Position numbers and translations under genes: made by a program. Below the pieces are notes generated by a model, which searched no databases, was not told where the DNA came from, and saw only the letters and a list, made by a program, of their open reading frames with translations. Below, in pieces: positions 56,891-63,939 of a DNA stretch of 64,000 nucleotides (position 1 is the stretch's first letter; the number at the start of each line of letters is the position of its first letter). This stretch comes from CAKOTZ01 sp964489885 (GTDB taxonomy: Bacteria; Bacillota; Clostridia; TANB77; CAG-508), in contig CAZAZX010000002.1 of NCBI GenBank assembly GCA_964489885.1, forward strand, positions 61,291 through 125,290, written 5' to 3'.

Positions 56891-56929
56891 ATAGAATTCA
56901 ACAAAAAATGTTGAATTCTATTTTTTTTT
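56891..56929 (+). terminator. Terminator of pheST
   Basis: A perfect 13-bp stem ATAGAATTCAACA/TGTTGAATTCTAT and long T-run. Confidence 0.9.
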
Positions 56930-56983
56930 GTGTTATCATTTATTTGTTATTGAAGAATTCAGTAAAAAGGAGATTGATAACTT

Positions 56984-57088
56984 ATGAAAAAAGATGAAAT
57001 TATAAAAAAGATAGTAGCTGTAGTTGTTATACTTTCAATGCTTGGAGGTTCAGCATATACACTTTTATATATGTTATTTAACGGCTAA
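56984..57088 (+). CDS. 34-aa single-helix membrane protein, DUF4044-like
   Basis: Too short for most gene finders. ATG after AAAAGGAGATTG; charged N-terminus (MKKDEIIKKI), then one hydrophobic helix containing MLGGSAYTLL and ending LFNG. This resembles the small DUF4044 membrane proteins of Firmicutes. 31 bases upstream of cdaA, probably the first gene of that operon. Confidence 0.65.
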   Translation: MKKDEIIKKIVAVVVILSMLGGSAYTLLYMLFNG

Positions 57089-57119
57089 AAATTAGCTTTC
57101 TAGAAAGGAAGGCGATGTT

Positions 57120-58025
57120 ATGTTAGAAAATTTTGGAAAAATATTTAGTAACTTTTATGAACAAGATGTGCAAGCATATTTAATATCTCTTTATCAATAT
57201 CCAATCAAATTAATATTGTTAATAATAGATCTCACAATTGTGATTTATTTAGGATACAAACTCTTGCAAATTGTTGAGCATACAAGAGCCTGGCAATTAT
57301 TTAAAGGAATTGTATTTTTAATAATTGCAGATGCTTTAAGTGGTTTATTCCATTTAAATATTTTACATTTTATATTAGATTCATTAATGACTTATGGTGT
57401 TTTAATTTTGATTGTAATTTTTCAACCAGAGCTTAGAAGAGCTTTAGAGCAACTTGGAACAAGTAAACTTACAAGGTTTTTTGGAATTGATAAAGATATT
57501 GCGACAAAAACAAAAGAAGATATTTATAAAGTTGTAATCGCAGCAACAGAACTTTCAAAAACTAAAACTGGTGGTTTGATTGTATTTGAAAGGGATATTG
57601 AAATTAAGGACATTATTAGCTCTGGAGTAGAGCTTAATGCTGAAATTTCACCACAATTATTGGTAAATATTTTTACGCCAAACACTCCACTTCATGATGG
57701 AGCAGTTATAATTAGTGAAAATAAAATTAAGGCAGCAGCTTGTATGCTTCCTTTAGCTGATGATAAGGACATTGCAAGAGAACTTGGAACAAGGCACCGT
57801 TCAGCGATTGGTATGTCAAAGGAAACTGATAGTATCGTTGTGGTTGTTTCAGAAGAAACTGGTAAAATATCTGTTGCAAAAGATGGAACTCTTATTGCTG
57901 ATGTAAAAGAAGAAGCATTGAAGAAAATTTTAATTAAAAATATTGTAACAAAGAGACTTGAACAACCATCAAAAATGAAAAATAAATTTAATTCAAAAAA
58001 TAAAACTGAGGAAACAACTAAATGA
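57120..58025 (+). CDS. cdaA: Diadenylate cyclase CdaA
   Basis: A 301-aa membrane-bound cyclase making c-di-AMP from two ATP. Three N-terminal helices, a short coiled coil, then the DAC domain with the catalytic LHDGAVII motif and the ATP-binding TRHRSAIGM motif. The C-terminus is Lys/Asn-rich. ATG follows GAAAGGAAGG. Its stop region (ATGAGAAACATTAAA) looks like the original start of truA, interrupted by an insertion. No cdaR or glmM is adjacent. Confidence 0.93.
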   Translation: MLENFGKIFSNFYEQDVQAYLISLYQYPIKLILLIIDLTIVIYLGYKLLQIVEHTRAWQLFKGIVFLIIADALSGLFHLNILHFILDSLMTYGVLILIVIFQPELRRALEQLGTSKLTRFFGIDKDIATKTKEDIYKVVIAATELSKTKTGGLIVFERDIEIKDIISSGVELNAEISPQLLVNIFTPNTPLHDGAVIISENKIKAAACMLPLADDKDIARELGTRHRSAIGMSKETDSIVVVVSEETGKISVAKDGTLIADVKEEALKKILIKNIVTKRLEQPSKMKNKFNSKNKTEETTK

Positions 58026-58061
58026 GAAACATTAAAAAATATAACAACAAAGGAAGATACA

Positions 58062-58556
58062 ATGAATTATATAGATATTACAGAAAAAATGTATAATAAT
58101 GCAAAGCCTAATAAAGGATTAGTAAAAAAGCAGAACTATTTTGAAGATAATGGAAAGCAATATAAAATAGATGGACATAATGTTGTTTATAAACATGATG
58201 AAAGAGAATTTGAAGTAGCAAGATTATTAAATAAAACTTTTGGTGGAAATGTAAAAATATTACCAAATATAAATTATCCGCAAGGAATAAAAAGTCCAGA
58301 TTATCTATATAAAGGGGAAAAAACTGATTTAAAAAGAATTATTAGTAAAAGAATAAATGATTGTGTAAAAACAGTGTTAAAAGGCAAAGAAAAACAAGCT
58401 AATAATTTTATTATTGATAATACGGCTCATAGTGTAAGCAATGAAGATATAATAAAGCAAATAAAAGAAATATATAATTCAGATGGTTTTGTATGGATAG
58501 ACAAAATATATTTACTAGATAAAGATAAATTCATAAAAATATTTAAAAGAAAATAA
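58062..58556 (+). CDS. Stand-alone CdiA C-terminal-like tRNase domain protein
   Basis: A 164-aa protein resembling the CdiA_C nuclease domain of contact-dependent inhibition toxins and related phage or element proteins: VVYKHDEREFEVARLLNKTFG, VKILPNINYPQGIKSPDYLY, GEKTDLKRI and a FIIDN strand, which fit the BECR/RNase-like fold with Asp and Lys/Arg catalytic candidates. No secretion signal, no CdiB, and no obvious immunity gene beside it. It is the cargo of the apparent 700-bp insertion. Activity is inferred, and a harmless derived domain is possible. Confidence 0.6.
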   Translation: MNYIDITEKMYNNAKPNKGLVKKQNYFEDNGKQYKIDGHNVVYKHDEREFEVARLLNKTFGGNVKILPNINYPQGIKSPDYLYKGEKTDLKRIISKRINDCVKTVLKGKEKQANNFIIDNTAHSVSNEDIIKQIKEIYNSDGFVWIDKIYLLDKDKFIKIFKRK

Positions 58557-58562
58557 AAAAGT

Positions 58563-58601
58563 GAGACTGCTCTGCACCCACAAGGGGTACAAAACAGTCT
58601 C
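58563..58601. repeat. Inverted repeat inside the insertion
   Basis: GAGACTG/CAGTCTC with an inner GCACCC..GGGGT pairing. There is no T-run, so it is not a standard terminator; it may be an element end or RNA fold. Confidence 0.5.
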
Positions 58602-58721
58602 TAATAATATATTATTAACTTAATAATACAATAAATTAAGTTAATAATCAATAGTTTATTCAAAAAAAATAAAAATATTCATAAATCTATAAAAATCTTA
58701 AAACAGAACGGAGAACAGGAT

Positions 58722-59457
58722 TTGAGAAACATTAAATTAATAATAGAATACGATGGAAAAGGCTTCAATGGCTGGCAAAAACAACCTGATAAATTGAATA
58801 TACAAGGAGAAATTGAGCAAGCTATTAAACATATTTCAGGAGAAGAAGTAAATTTAACAGCATCTGGTAGAACAGATGCTGGTGTTCATTCTATAGGGCA
58901 AACTGCTAATTTTAAAACAGAATGTAACATTCCAATAGAAAAAATTCCTTATGCAATTAATTCACAATTAAAAAAGAGCATTAGAATAAAATCTGCTGAA
59001 GAAGTTGATGAGAATTTTCATGCAAGATATAATTGTAAAGGAAAAAAATACAGATATATTATAAATAACAGTCAACAGGGAAGTGCAATATATAGAGGAT
59101 TAGAGTTTCATGAATCAATGCCGTTAAATGTAGAAGATATGAAAAAGGCTGCACAATTTTTTGTTGGCACACATGATTTTGCTGGATTTAAGGCTAGTGG
59201 TACAAGCAAAAAAAATAGTGTTAGAACTATTTTTAAGGCAGAAGTGAAAGAAGTAGGAGAAAGAATATATATTGAATTAACAGGAAGTGGCTTTTTATAT
59301 AATATGGTTAGAATAATTTCGGGTACTTTATTAGATGTTGGTTTACGGAAAAATTAAACCAGAACAAATTCCTGAAATAATAGAGGCAAAAAATAGAAAA
59401 CTAGGAGGAAGAACATTACCACCTCAAGGATTATACTTAGTGGAAGTTTATTATTAA
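58722..59457 (+). CDS. truA: tRNA pseudouridine(38-40) synthase TruA (needs +1 shift at CGG)
   Basis: A 244-aa enzyme, the standard TruA length, when the frames are joined. It has LIIEYDGKGFNGWQKQ, the catalytic Asp in ASGRTDAGVHS, and FLYNMVRIISGTLLDVG. The first frame ends GLRKN-stop; skipping the C of CGG at 59346 gives GLGKIKPEQIPEI and the family's C-terminal GGRTLPPQGLYLVEVYY. The start is TTG with GGAGAACAGG upstream; the ancestral ATG was probably displaced by the insertion at the cdaA end. TruA is important for fitness, so an unrescued frameshift is unlikely to persist. Confidence 0.92.
59346..59348 (+). other. CGG +1 frameshift site 9 (truA)
   Basis: The context is TTA CGG AAA AAT TAA. 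Skipping the C reads TTA GGA AAA ATT AAA CCA, the V-G-x-G-K motif. Confidence 0.9.
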
Positions 59458-59543
59458 TTTTTCTATTGAAAATAATTGATTTTTTTATTTATATATGCTA
59501 GAATATTTAAGAATTGAATAAAATAAGCATTGGAGGAAATAAA

Positions 59544-59807
59544 ATGGAGATAATAAAATATATACTTGGGGTAATTTATATTTTAGTATGTTTAACAATT
59601 ATTATATTAACATTATTACAAAAGAAGGGACAGGAAGGTCTTTCTGGCGCAATAGTTGGTACAGCAACAGCAGCAGGAGCTGGAAACTTCTATGAAAAAA
59701 ATAAGGGCAGAACTAAAGAGGGCTCTATGAAAAGATGGACTGTTATTATGGGAATTGTTTTTGCTATTTTAACTATAGTGTTAGGAATAGTATATGTTAT
59801 AAAATAA
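59544..59807 (+). CDS. secG: Preprotein translocase subunit SecG
   Basis: An 87-aa two-helix membrane subunit of the Sec translocon. ATG 59544 follows TTGGAGG. Pattern: first helix, then the conserved LLQKKGQEGLSGAIVG loop, GNFYEKNKGRTKEGSMKRWT, second helix. Full length. Followed after 19 bases by trxA. Confidence 0.94.
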   Translation: MEIIKYILGVIYILVCLTIIILTLLQKKGQEGLSGAIVGTATAAGAGNFYEKNKGRTKEGSMKRWTVIMGIVFAILTIVLGIVYVIK

Positions 59808-59826
59808 GGGAGGGAATATTTTAAAT

Positions 59827-60144
59827 ATGAAAATATTACATCCAAATCAAGATGAATTTACTAGTTTAATAAAGGAAAATAAGTTATCAGTTGTTGATTT
59901 TTTTGCAACATGGTGTGGCCCTTGTAAAATGTTTGGACCAATATTAGAAAGTGTTGCAGGTGAGTATACTGAAGGAGTTAATTTTGCAAAAGTTGATATA
60001 GATGAAAATCAAGAATTAACAATTGATAACAACATTCAAGCAGTACCTACAATAGTTTTTTATAAAAATGGAATTGAATTGAAAAGGGTAACTGGATTGA
60101 TGAGTGCAGATGAATTAAGAAATACAATTGAAGAAAACAAGTAA
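59827..60144 (+). CDS. trxA: Thioredoxin
   Basis: A 105-aa thioredoxin with the CGPC active site in FFATWCGPCKMFGPI, VDIDENQEL and the cis-proline in QAVPTIVFYKNG. Full length, cytoplasmic. Start ATG after GGGAGGG. Terminator immediately downstream. Confidence 0.96.
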   Translation: MKILHPNQDEFTSLIKENKLSVVDFFATWCGPCKMFGPILESVAGEYTEGVNFAKVDIDENQELTIDNNIQAVPTIVFYKNGIELKRVTGLMSADELRNTIEENK

Positions 60145-60154
60145 AATCTATTTT

Positions 60155-60182
60155 AAAAGACGCCGTTGTTGGCGTCTTTTTT
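60155..60182 (+). terminator. Terminator of secG-trxA
   Basis: AAAAGACGCC/GGCGTCTTTT, 6-base loop, T-run. Confidence 0.9.
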
Positions 60183-60188
60183 CGATTC

Positions 60189-60214
60189 TAAAACCCCCAG
60201 ATAGTCTGGAGGTT
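60189..60214 (-). terminator. Terminator of the VanW gene
   Basis: On the minus strand AACCTCCAGA/TCTGGGGGTT is followed by TT. Confidence 0.7.
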
Positions 60215-60237
60215 ATTTATTCAATATCAAATTAAGA

Positions 60238-61734
60238 TTAGCTTTTTTTGTATGTATCTCTAGAAATTTCAATTTTATCTATTTGATTTCCATTTAAGTA
60301 TCTATATTTATAAGTTACTGACTTTATGTTATTTGAATTGGATTTCAATATAATTGGTTGTATTTTTATTTCATATTCTATATCTTCTTTTATACCCAAT
60401 ATTTCTATTTTAGCAATTCCATTACTTACTTCTGAAACGATTTTTATTGGATAATTTCGTGAATTTTTAAATTTAAAATCTTGACTACCATATACAACTG
60501 TCGCATCAAGCCCAGCTTTTAAATAAGAAGGTACAAACTGATGATTTCTCCTTTCAGTTACTTCTAAATTAGCATATAGTACTGCATTATATAAAGTAGA
60601 TGATATTTGACATATACCTCCTCCAATTCCATCTACAACTTGTCCGTTTGAAAATATTTTTCCATTTTTATATCCAGTTGCGGTTGTTCTTGGACCCAAT
60701 GTCTTATTATATGAAAATTCTTCACCCGGCATTAAAACTATTCCGTTTATTTTGCTAGATGCTATTTTTAAATTTGTAGTTCTGCTTTTATCTGACGAAT
60801 GATATTTTGTGCTAAAACTTGATAACATATCCGGAAAGGCCTCTGTTCCAATTTGATTTTTTGTAAATTCTGGTATTGTATATTTAAGTTTTATTATATA
60901 TTGCTCTTGATATTCTTGTAACATTTGCTTAACTTTATTTACATCAAAATCCACACCAATTACTTCTGGATGTATTACGAAAGGATCCTTAGTATAATAG
61001 GCATTTTGAGGTTCTACATATATTAATTCATGAAATTTATCAACATCTATTGAAGAGGGTTGTACTACATCTACTGGGATTTGAATATTTTTTTCATTTT
61101 CACCTTTTTTTAAGATTGCTTCTATTAGTGCATCATTTAATTTTTCTTTGTTTATTAAAGTTCCTTGTTTTCCTGGATTTAATATAATATTACCATTTTC
61201 AATATAATAAGTAGGTTGTTGTACTACAGTTGGTAATTGGGGCTCAAGTTCTGCAATAATTGTATTAAGTTTTTCACTATTATAATTATATGTTAAGTTT
61301 ATATCTATCTTATTAAAACAAGTTTTTATTATTTTATAATTATTTTCTATAATACCATTTTCTCTGCCTTTTTGATACGCACTTTTTACTGCTTCATTTA
61401 TATTATATTCAAAGTCAATTTGCTCTGGCTTTATAGACGAAGTAAATCCTTCATATTGTAAGATTATTTCATTTTTTAATTCTTTATTCAAAACTTCTTC
61501 TATTTTTTTTACTGCTTCTTCCTGTGTTAAACCGCCTACATCAATTTCTCTAATGGATACTCCAGGTATTATTTTATTACCTTTAATATAAAAAAGTGAA
61601 AAAGCTGTTAAAAACATCCCTATCATGGCAAACAAAATTAGTACAGTTATTACTATAAGTTTTACTTTCGTTTTTTGTGGACTTTTTACTTGTTCTGTAT
61701 ATTCTTCATTTTTAATTATTTCTATTGCTTGCAT
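60238..61734 (-). CDS. VanW-family membrane-anchored wall protein
   Basis: A 498-aa protein with one N-terminal membrane helix (about 24-49), two PG_binding_4-like extracytoplasmic domains (GVSIREIDVGGLTQEEAV ... NPGKQGTLINKEKL), and a VanW domain (about 325-450) with LMPGEEFSYNKTLGPRT, GGGICQISSTLYNAVL and RRNHQFVPSY. VanW proteins occur near vancomycin-resistance and sporulation genes; their biochemical role is unsettled. No van genes are nearby, so I do not infer resistance. Five out-of-frame CGGs, none in frame. Confidence 0.9.
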   Translation of the reverse strand: MQAIEIIKNEEYTEQVKSPQKTKVKLIVITVLILFAMIGMFLTAFSLFYIKGNKIIPGVSIREIDVGGLTQEEAVKKIEEVLNKELKNEIILQYEGFTSSIKPEQIDFEYNINEAVKSAYQKGRENGIIENNYKIIKTCFNKIDINLTYNYNSEKLNTIIAELEPQLPTVVQQPTYYIENGNIILNPGKQGTLINKEKLNDALIEAILKKGENEKNIQIPVDVVQPSSIDVDKFHELIYVEPQNAYYTKDPFVIHPEVIGVDFDVNKVKQMLQEYQEQYIIKLKYTIPEFTKNQIGTEAFPDMLSSFSTKYHSSDKSRTTNLKIASSKINGIVLMPGEEFSYNKTLGPRTTATGYKNGKIFSNGQVVDGIGGGICQISSTLYNAVLYANLEVTERRNHQFVPSYLKAGLDATVVYGSQDFKFKNSRNYPIKIVSEVSNGIAKIEILGIKEDIEYEIKIQPIILKSNSNNIKSVTYKYRYLNGNQIDKIEISRDTYKKS

Positions 61735-61848
61735 TTTTTCCTCTTAATTTTATAAAATTCGATATTTTTTATTGTAAAACAACAAGATTCTTATAATTAA
61801 ATATTAACATAACTTTTAATTTTTTACAATAAAATTTCTATACTTTAA

Positions 61849-61980
61849 TAGTGTCAATTTTTGGGGTGAAAATTTTATAAAATTTATATTTATAGCCAAT
61901 ACTCTTTTATAAAAAAATAAAAGAGTATTGGCAAATATTTTGCTTTGCCAATCAAATTGGGACGGAGGATTTTTGCTAAT
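61849..61980. repeat. Dispersed repeat, copy 1
   Basis: The left part (TAGTGTCAATTTTTGGGGTG with ATTTTATAA and ATTTATA) and right part (AAATTGGGACGGAGGATTTT and TGCTAAT) recur at 62383-62461. Between them copy 1 has a perfect 15-bp hairpin GCCAATACTCTTTTA/TAAAAGAGTATTGGC at 61895-61932. The rest of the 380-base gap before the toxin-like gene shows only AT-rich DNA and a TATAAT box. Confidence 0.6.
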
Positions 61981-62064
61981 TTTATTTATATACAATAATC
62001 TGTTTTTTGCAAAAATTACTTGCTTTTTTAACACAAACTATATATAATCTTTTTGGAGTTGAGA

Positions 62065-62328
62065 GAAGCAGAATGTGGCGTGTCGTTATCCTACTTTGAG
62101 AGGAGGCGGTGCGTATGTTATTAGAACAAGTTTATTTACAAATTATGTACATACTATTTATAGAACTTGCAATAGTAACTGTTGTCGCTATTGCTTTATT
62201 TGTAGCATTGGTTGTTACAATAAGAAGAATAGACAGCAAAAAAAACACATCTCTGCCTGGCCGTTAGAGATGTATTTATTAAAATAATATATTACGACCG
62301 CCACATTTCTGTGGTATCTCACTCTTAT
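62065..62328 (+). ncRNA. Type I toxin-like mRNA with 5'-3' self-pairing
   Basis: A TATAAT box at 62043-62048 precedes a 5' leader in which AGAATGTGGCG and TCGT (62070-62087) are complementary to CGCCACATTTCT and ACGA near the 3' end (62294-62310). Pairing continues weakly outward (GAG, GAGA with TCTC, CTC). Between them lie the small hydrophobic ORF and a hairpin at 62247-62273. Such long-range end pairing hides the Shine-Dalgarno sequence in known type I toxin mRNAs. The antitoxin RNA was not located. Confidence 0.5.
62115..62267 (+). CDS. 50-aa hydrophobic type I toxin-like peptide
   Basis: ATG follows GAGAGGAGGCGG, a strong Shine-Dalgarno sequence. One long hydrophobic helix (residues about 10-38) is followed by a basic, polar tail (TIRRIDSKKNTSLPGR). 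Size, topology and an over-strong ribosome site with long-range mRNA pairing are features of membrane toxins such as TxpA, BsrG and the clostridial holin-like toxins. The stop codon lies within a hairpin that may terminate the transcript. It sits between two copies of a dispersed repeat. Sequence identity to a named toxin is not evident. Confidence 0.5.
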   Translation: MLLEQVYLQIMYILFIELAIVTVVAIALFVALVVTIRRIDSKKNTSLPGR

Positions 62329-62382
62329 TTATAATTATTATACAAGAATACAATAGAAATGTCAAATAATTTTAAAAATGGG

Positions 62383-62461
62383 ATAGTGTCAATTTTTGAG
62401 GTGGAAATTTTATAAGATTTATAAAAGAGTGAGCAAATTGGGACGGAGGATTTTTGCTAAT
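62383..62461. repeat. Dispersed repeat, copy 2
   Basis: Same outer sequences as copy 1 with a shorter middle; its right half is also the left arm of the large palindrome that follows. Confidence 0.6.
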
Positions 62462-62499
62462 TTCTAATTAGCAAAAATCCTCCGTCCCAATTTGCTCAC
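62429..62499. repeat. Perfect 33-bp inverted repeat
   Basis: The arms 62429-62461 and 62467-62499 are exact reverse complements around a 5-base loop. Each arm contains GGGACGGAGGATTTTTGCTA or its complement. Such a palindrome would fold strongly in single-stranded DNA or RNA and looks like two inverted copies of the dispersed repeat end. Confidence 0.85.
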
Positions 62500-62531
62500 T
62501 TACTCTAAGACTCTGTTGTTGGCGTATTTTT

Positions 62532-62918
62532 CTATTGCTTTTTTATTTTTGGCTTTGAAATTAATGCAGCTATATATCCAAAGAAAACTGCTGCAGCGAT
62601 TCCTCCTGCAGAATTTGAAATTCCCCCTGTGAATGCACCAATAAATCCATATTTGTCAACATCTTCGATAGCACCTTTAGCAAGGTTACTTCCAAAACCA
62701 GTTAGTGGAACTGTAGCACCACTTCCAGCAAAATCTATAATATATTGATAAATTCCAAGACCACCAAGTATTGCTCCAACGGTCACATAGATAACAAGTA
62801 TTTTGGCTGGCGTAAGCTTTGTTTTGTCTATTAATATTTGACCGATTATACAGAATATTCCACCTATTATAAAGGCTTTTAAAAGCATCATATAATCTAA
62901 TTGATTAAAAAAATCCAT
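62532..62918 (-). CDS. spoVAE: Stage V sporulation protein AE
   Basis: A 128-aa membrane protein of the SpoVAE/SpoVAEB family, part of the channel moving dipicolinic acid into the forespore. About four helices with the family pattern AFIIGGIFCIIGQILIDKTKLTPAKILV, SGATVPLTGFGSNLAKGA and a Gly/Ala-rich last helix. Starts 15 bases after spoVAD, confirming the spoVA order; spoVAC should lie just beyond the window. Confidence 0.93.
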   Translation of the reverse strand: MDFFNQLDYMMLLKAFIIGGIFCIIGQILIDKTKLTPAKILVIYVTVGAILGGLGIYQYIIDFAGSGATVPLTGFGSNLAKGAIEDVDKYGFIGAFTGGISNSAGGIAAAVFFGYIAALISKPKIKKQ

Positions 62919-62933
62919 ACTAAATCCTTTCCT

Positions 62934-63939
62934 TTAAATTTCTATACTAATTGCATGAGCAATTCCTGGAATTGTTTCACCTTGTTGGGTTGTTGTCGAA
63001 TTTGTTAAAGCACCAGTAGCAATTAATAATACTCTTTTAAGTTTTTTTGCTTTTAATTGCTTATAAATATAGCCTGAAAATACTGTAGCAATACAGGCAC
63101 ATCCTGAGCCGCCAGAATGTGTATCCTGTTTTTCTTTATCAAAAATTAATACTCCACAATCATTATAATTAGATTTTATATTATATCCTTCTGATTCTGC
63201 TAATTCAATTAAAATATCTTTTCCAACATATCCTAAATCTCCTGTAAATATTGCATCATAATAATTGGGACTTCTTCCAGTATCTTTAAAATGTGTTATG
63301 AGAGTATCTAATGCTGCAGGGGCCATTGCAGCACCCATATTATTTGAATCTTTGATTCCCATATCAACAATTTTTCCTGGAGTTACGTTAGTTATAAATG
63401 GACCATTACCGATTTTTTGAAATTATGGCACAACCACTGCCTGTAACTGTCCATTGTGCACTTTGTGGTCTTTGATTCCCAAGTTCAAGTGGAAAACGAA
63501 ACTGCTTTTCGGCACTACAGAAATGGCTTGATACAGCACAAAGTATATTTTTGCTACCAGTTCCCTCAGCAAAAATAGAACCTAAAATTAAACTTTCAAC
63601 GAACGTTGAACATGCACCAAATACACCAAAAAAAGGAAGATTTATTTCTCTAAGGCCAAAGCTTGAAGATATGCATTGATTTAATAAATCACCTGCAAAA
63701 CAATAATCAATATCGTGCAATGGAATTTTGGATTTGCTAATAACTAAATTAGTAGCTTCTTTAATCATTTTGCTTTCAGCCTTTTCCCATGAACTTTCAC
63801 CACAGAATTCGTCATCTAAGCATTTATCAAAATAACTTGCAAGAGGACCATTTGATTCTTTTGGTCCAACAATGCTTGCAACTTCAGAAATTGATGGTGG
63901 ACTATCAAATTTTATTGATTGTAAACCAATTTTTTTCAT
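62934..63939 (-). CDS. spoVAD: Stage V sporulation protein AD (needs +1 shift at CGG)
   Basis: A 334-aa protein with the thiolase-like fold that binds dipicolinic acid. ATG at 63939 follows GAGGAG. First frame: GLQSIKFDSPPSISEVASIVG, the FGVFGACSTFVESL active-site-like Cys region, TVTGSGCAIISKN, then CGG-TAA. Skipping the C at 63409-63411 gives GNGPFITNVTPGKIVDMGIKDSNNMGAAMAPAALDTL, as in the family, and the SGGSGCACIATVFSGYI segment downstream. The joined length matches SpoVAD (about 338 aa). Here CGG directly precedes the stop codon, so without the shift the protein loses its C-terminal half. Confidence 0.92.
63409..63411 (-). other. CGG +1 frameshift site 10 (spoVAD)
   Basis: The context is AAT CGG TAA. 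Skipping the C reads AAT GGT AAT GGT CCA, giving the family's G-x-GP motif. The zero-frame stop codon immediately follows CGG. Confidence 0.9.

Larger units (their letters stand above)
58023..58736. mobile_element. 700-bp insertion flanked by 14-bp direct repeats, carrying a CdiA-C gene
   Basis: TGAGAAACATTAAA occurs at 58023-58036 (end of cdaA) and again exactly 700 bp later at 58723-58736 (start of truA). Removing one repeat and the 686 bases between restores an ATGA overlap in which cdaA stops and truA begins with ATG AGA AAC ATT AAA. The insert contains one ORF and a long hairpin and no transposase or integrase, so the mechanism (mobilised in trans, or recombination between short repeats) is unknown. 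Confidence 0.65.

Noticed and set aside
60238..61734. Vancomycin-resistance determinant
   Set aside because: A VanW domain alone is common in clostridia; no vanH/A/X or sensor genes are present.
1028..63411. Ten frameshifted pseudogenes or sequencing indels
   Set aside because: All ten have the same single-base signature (C before GGN at the restored glycine). No other gene shows a homopolymer-type break except the doubtful comEC start, and the set includes genes such as truA, tagO and spoVAD that are otherwise intact to the last codon.
1028..63411. Sense reassignment of CGG to another amino acid (Trp, Gln, as reported in some bacteria)
   Set aside because: Reassignment keeps the frame. Here the frame must change by +1 at every CGG for the protein to continue, and a stop often follows within two codons in the zero frame.
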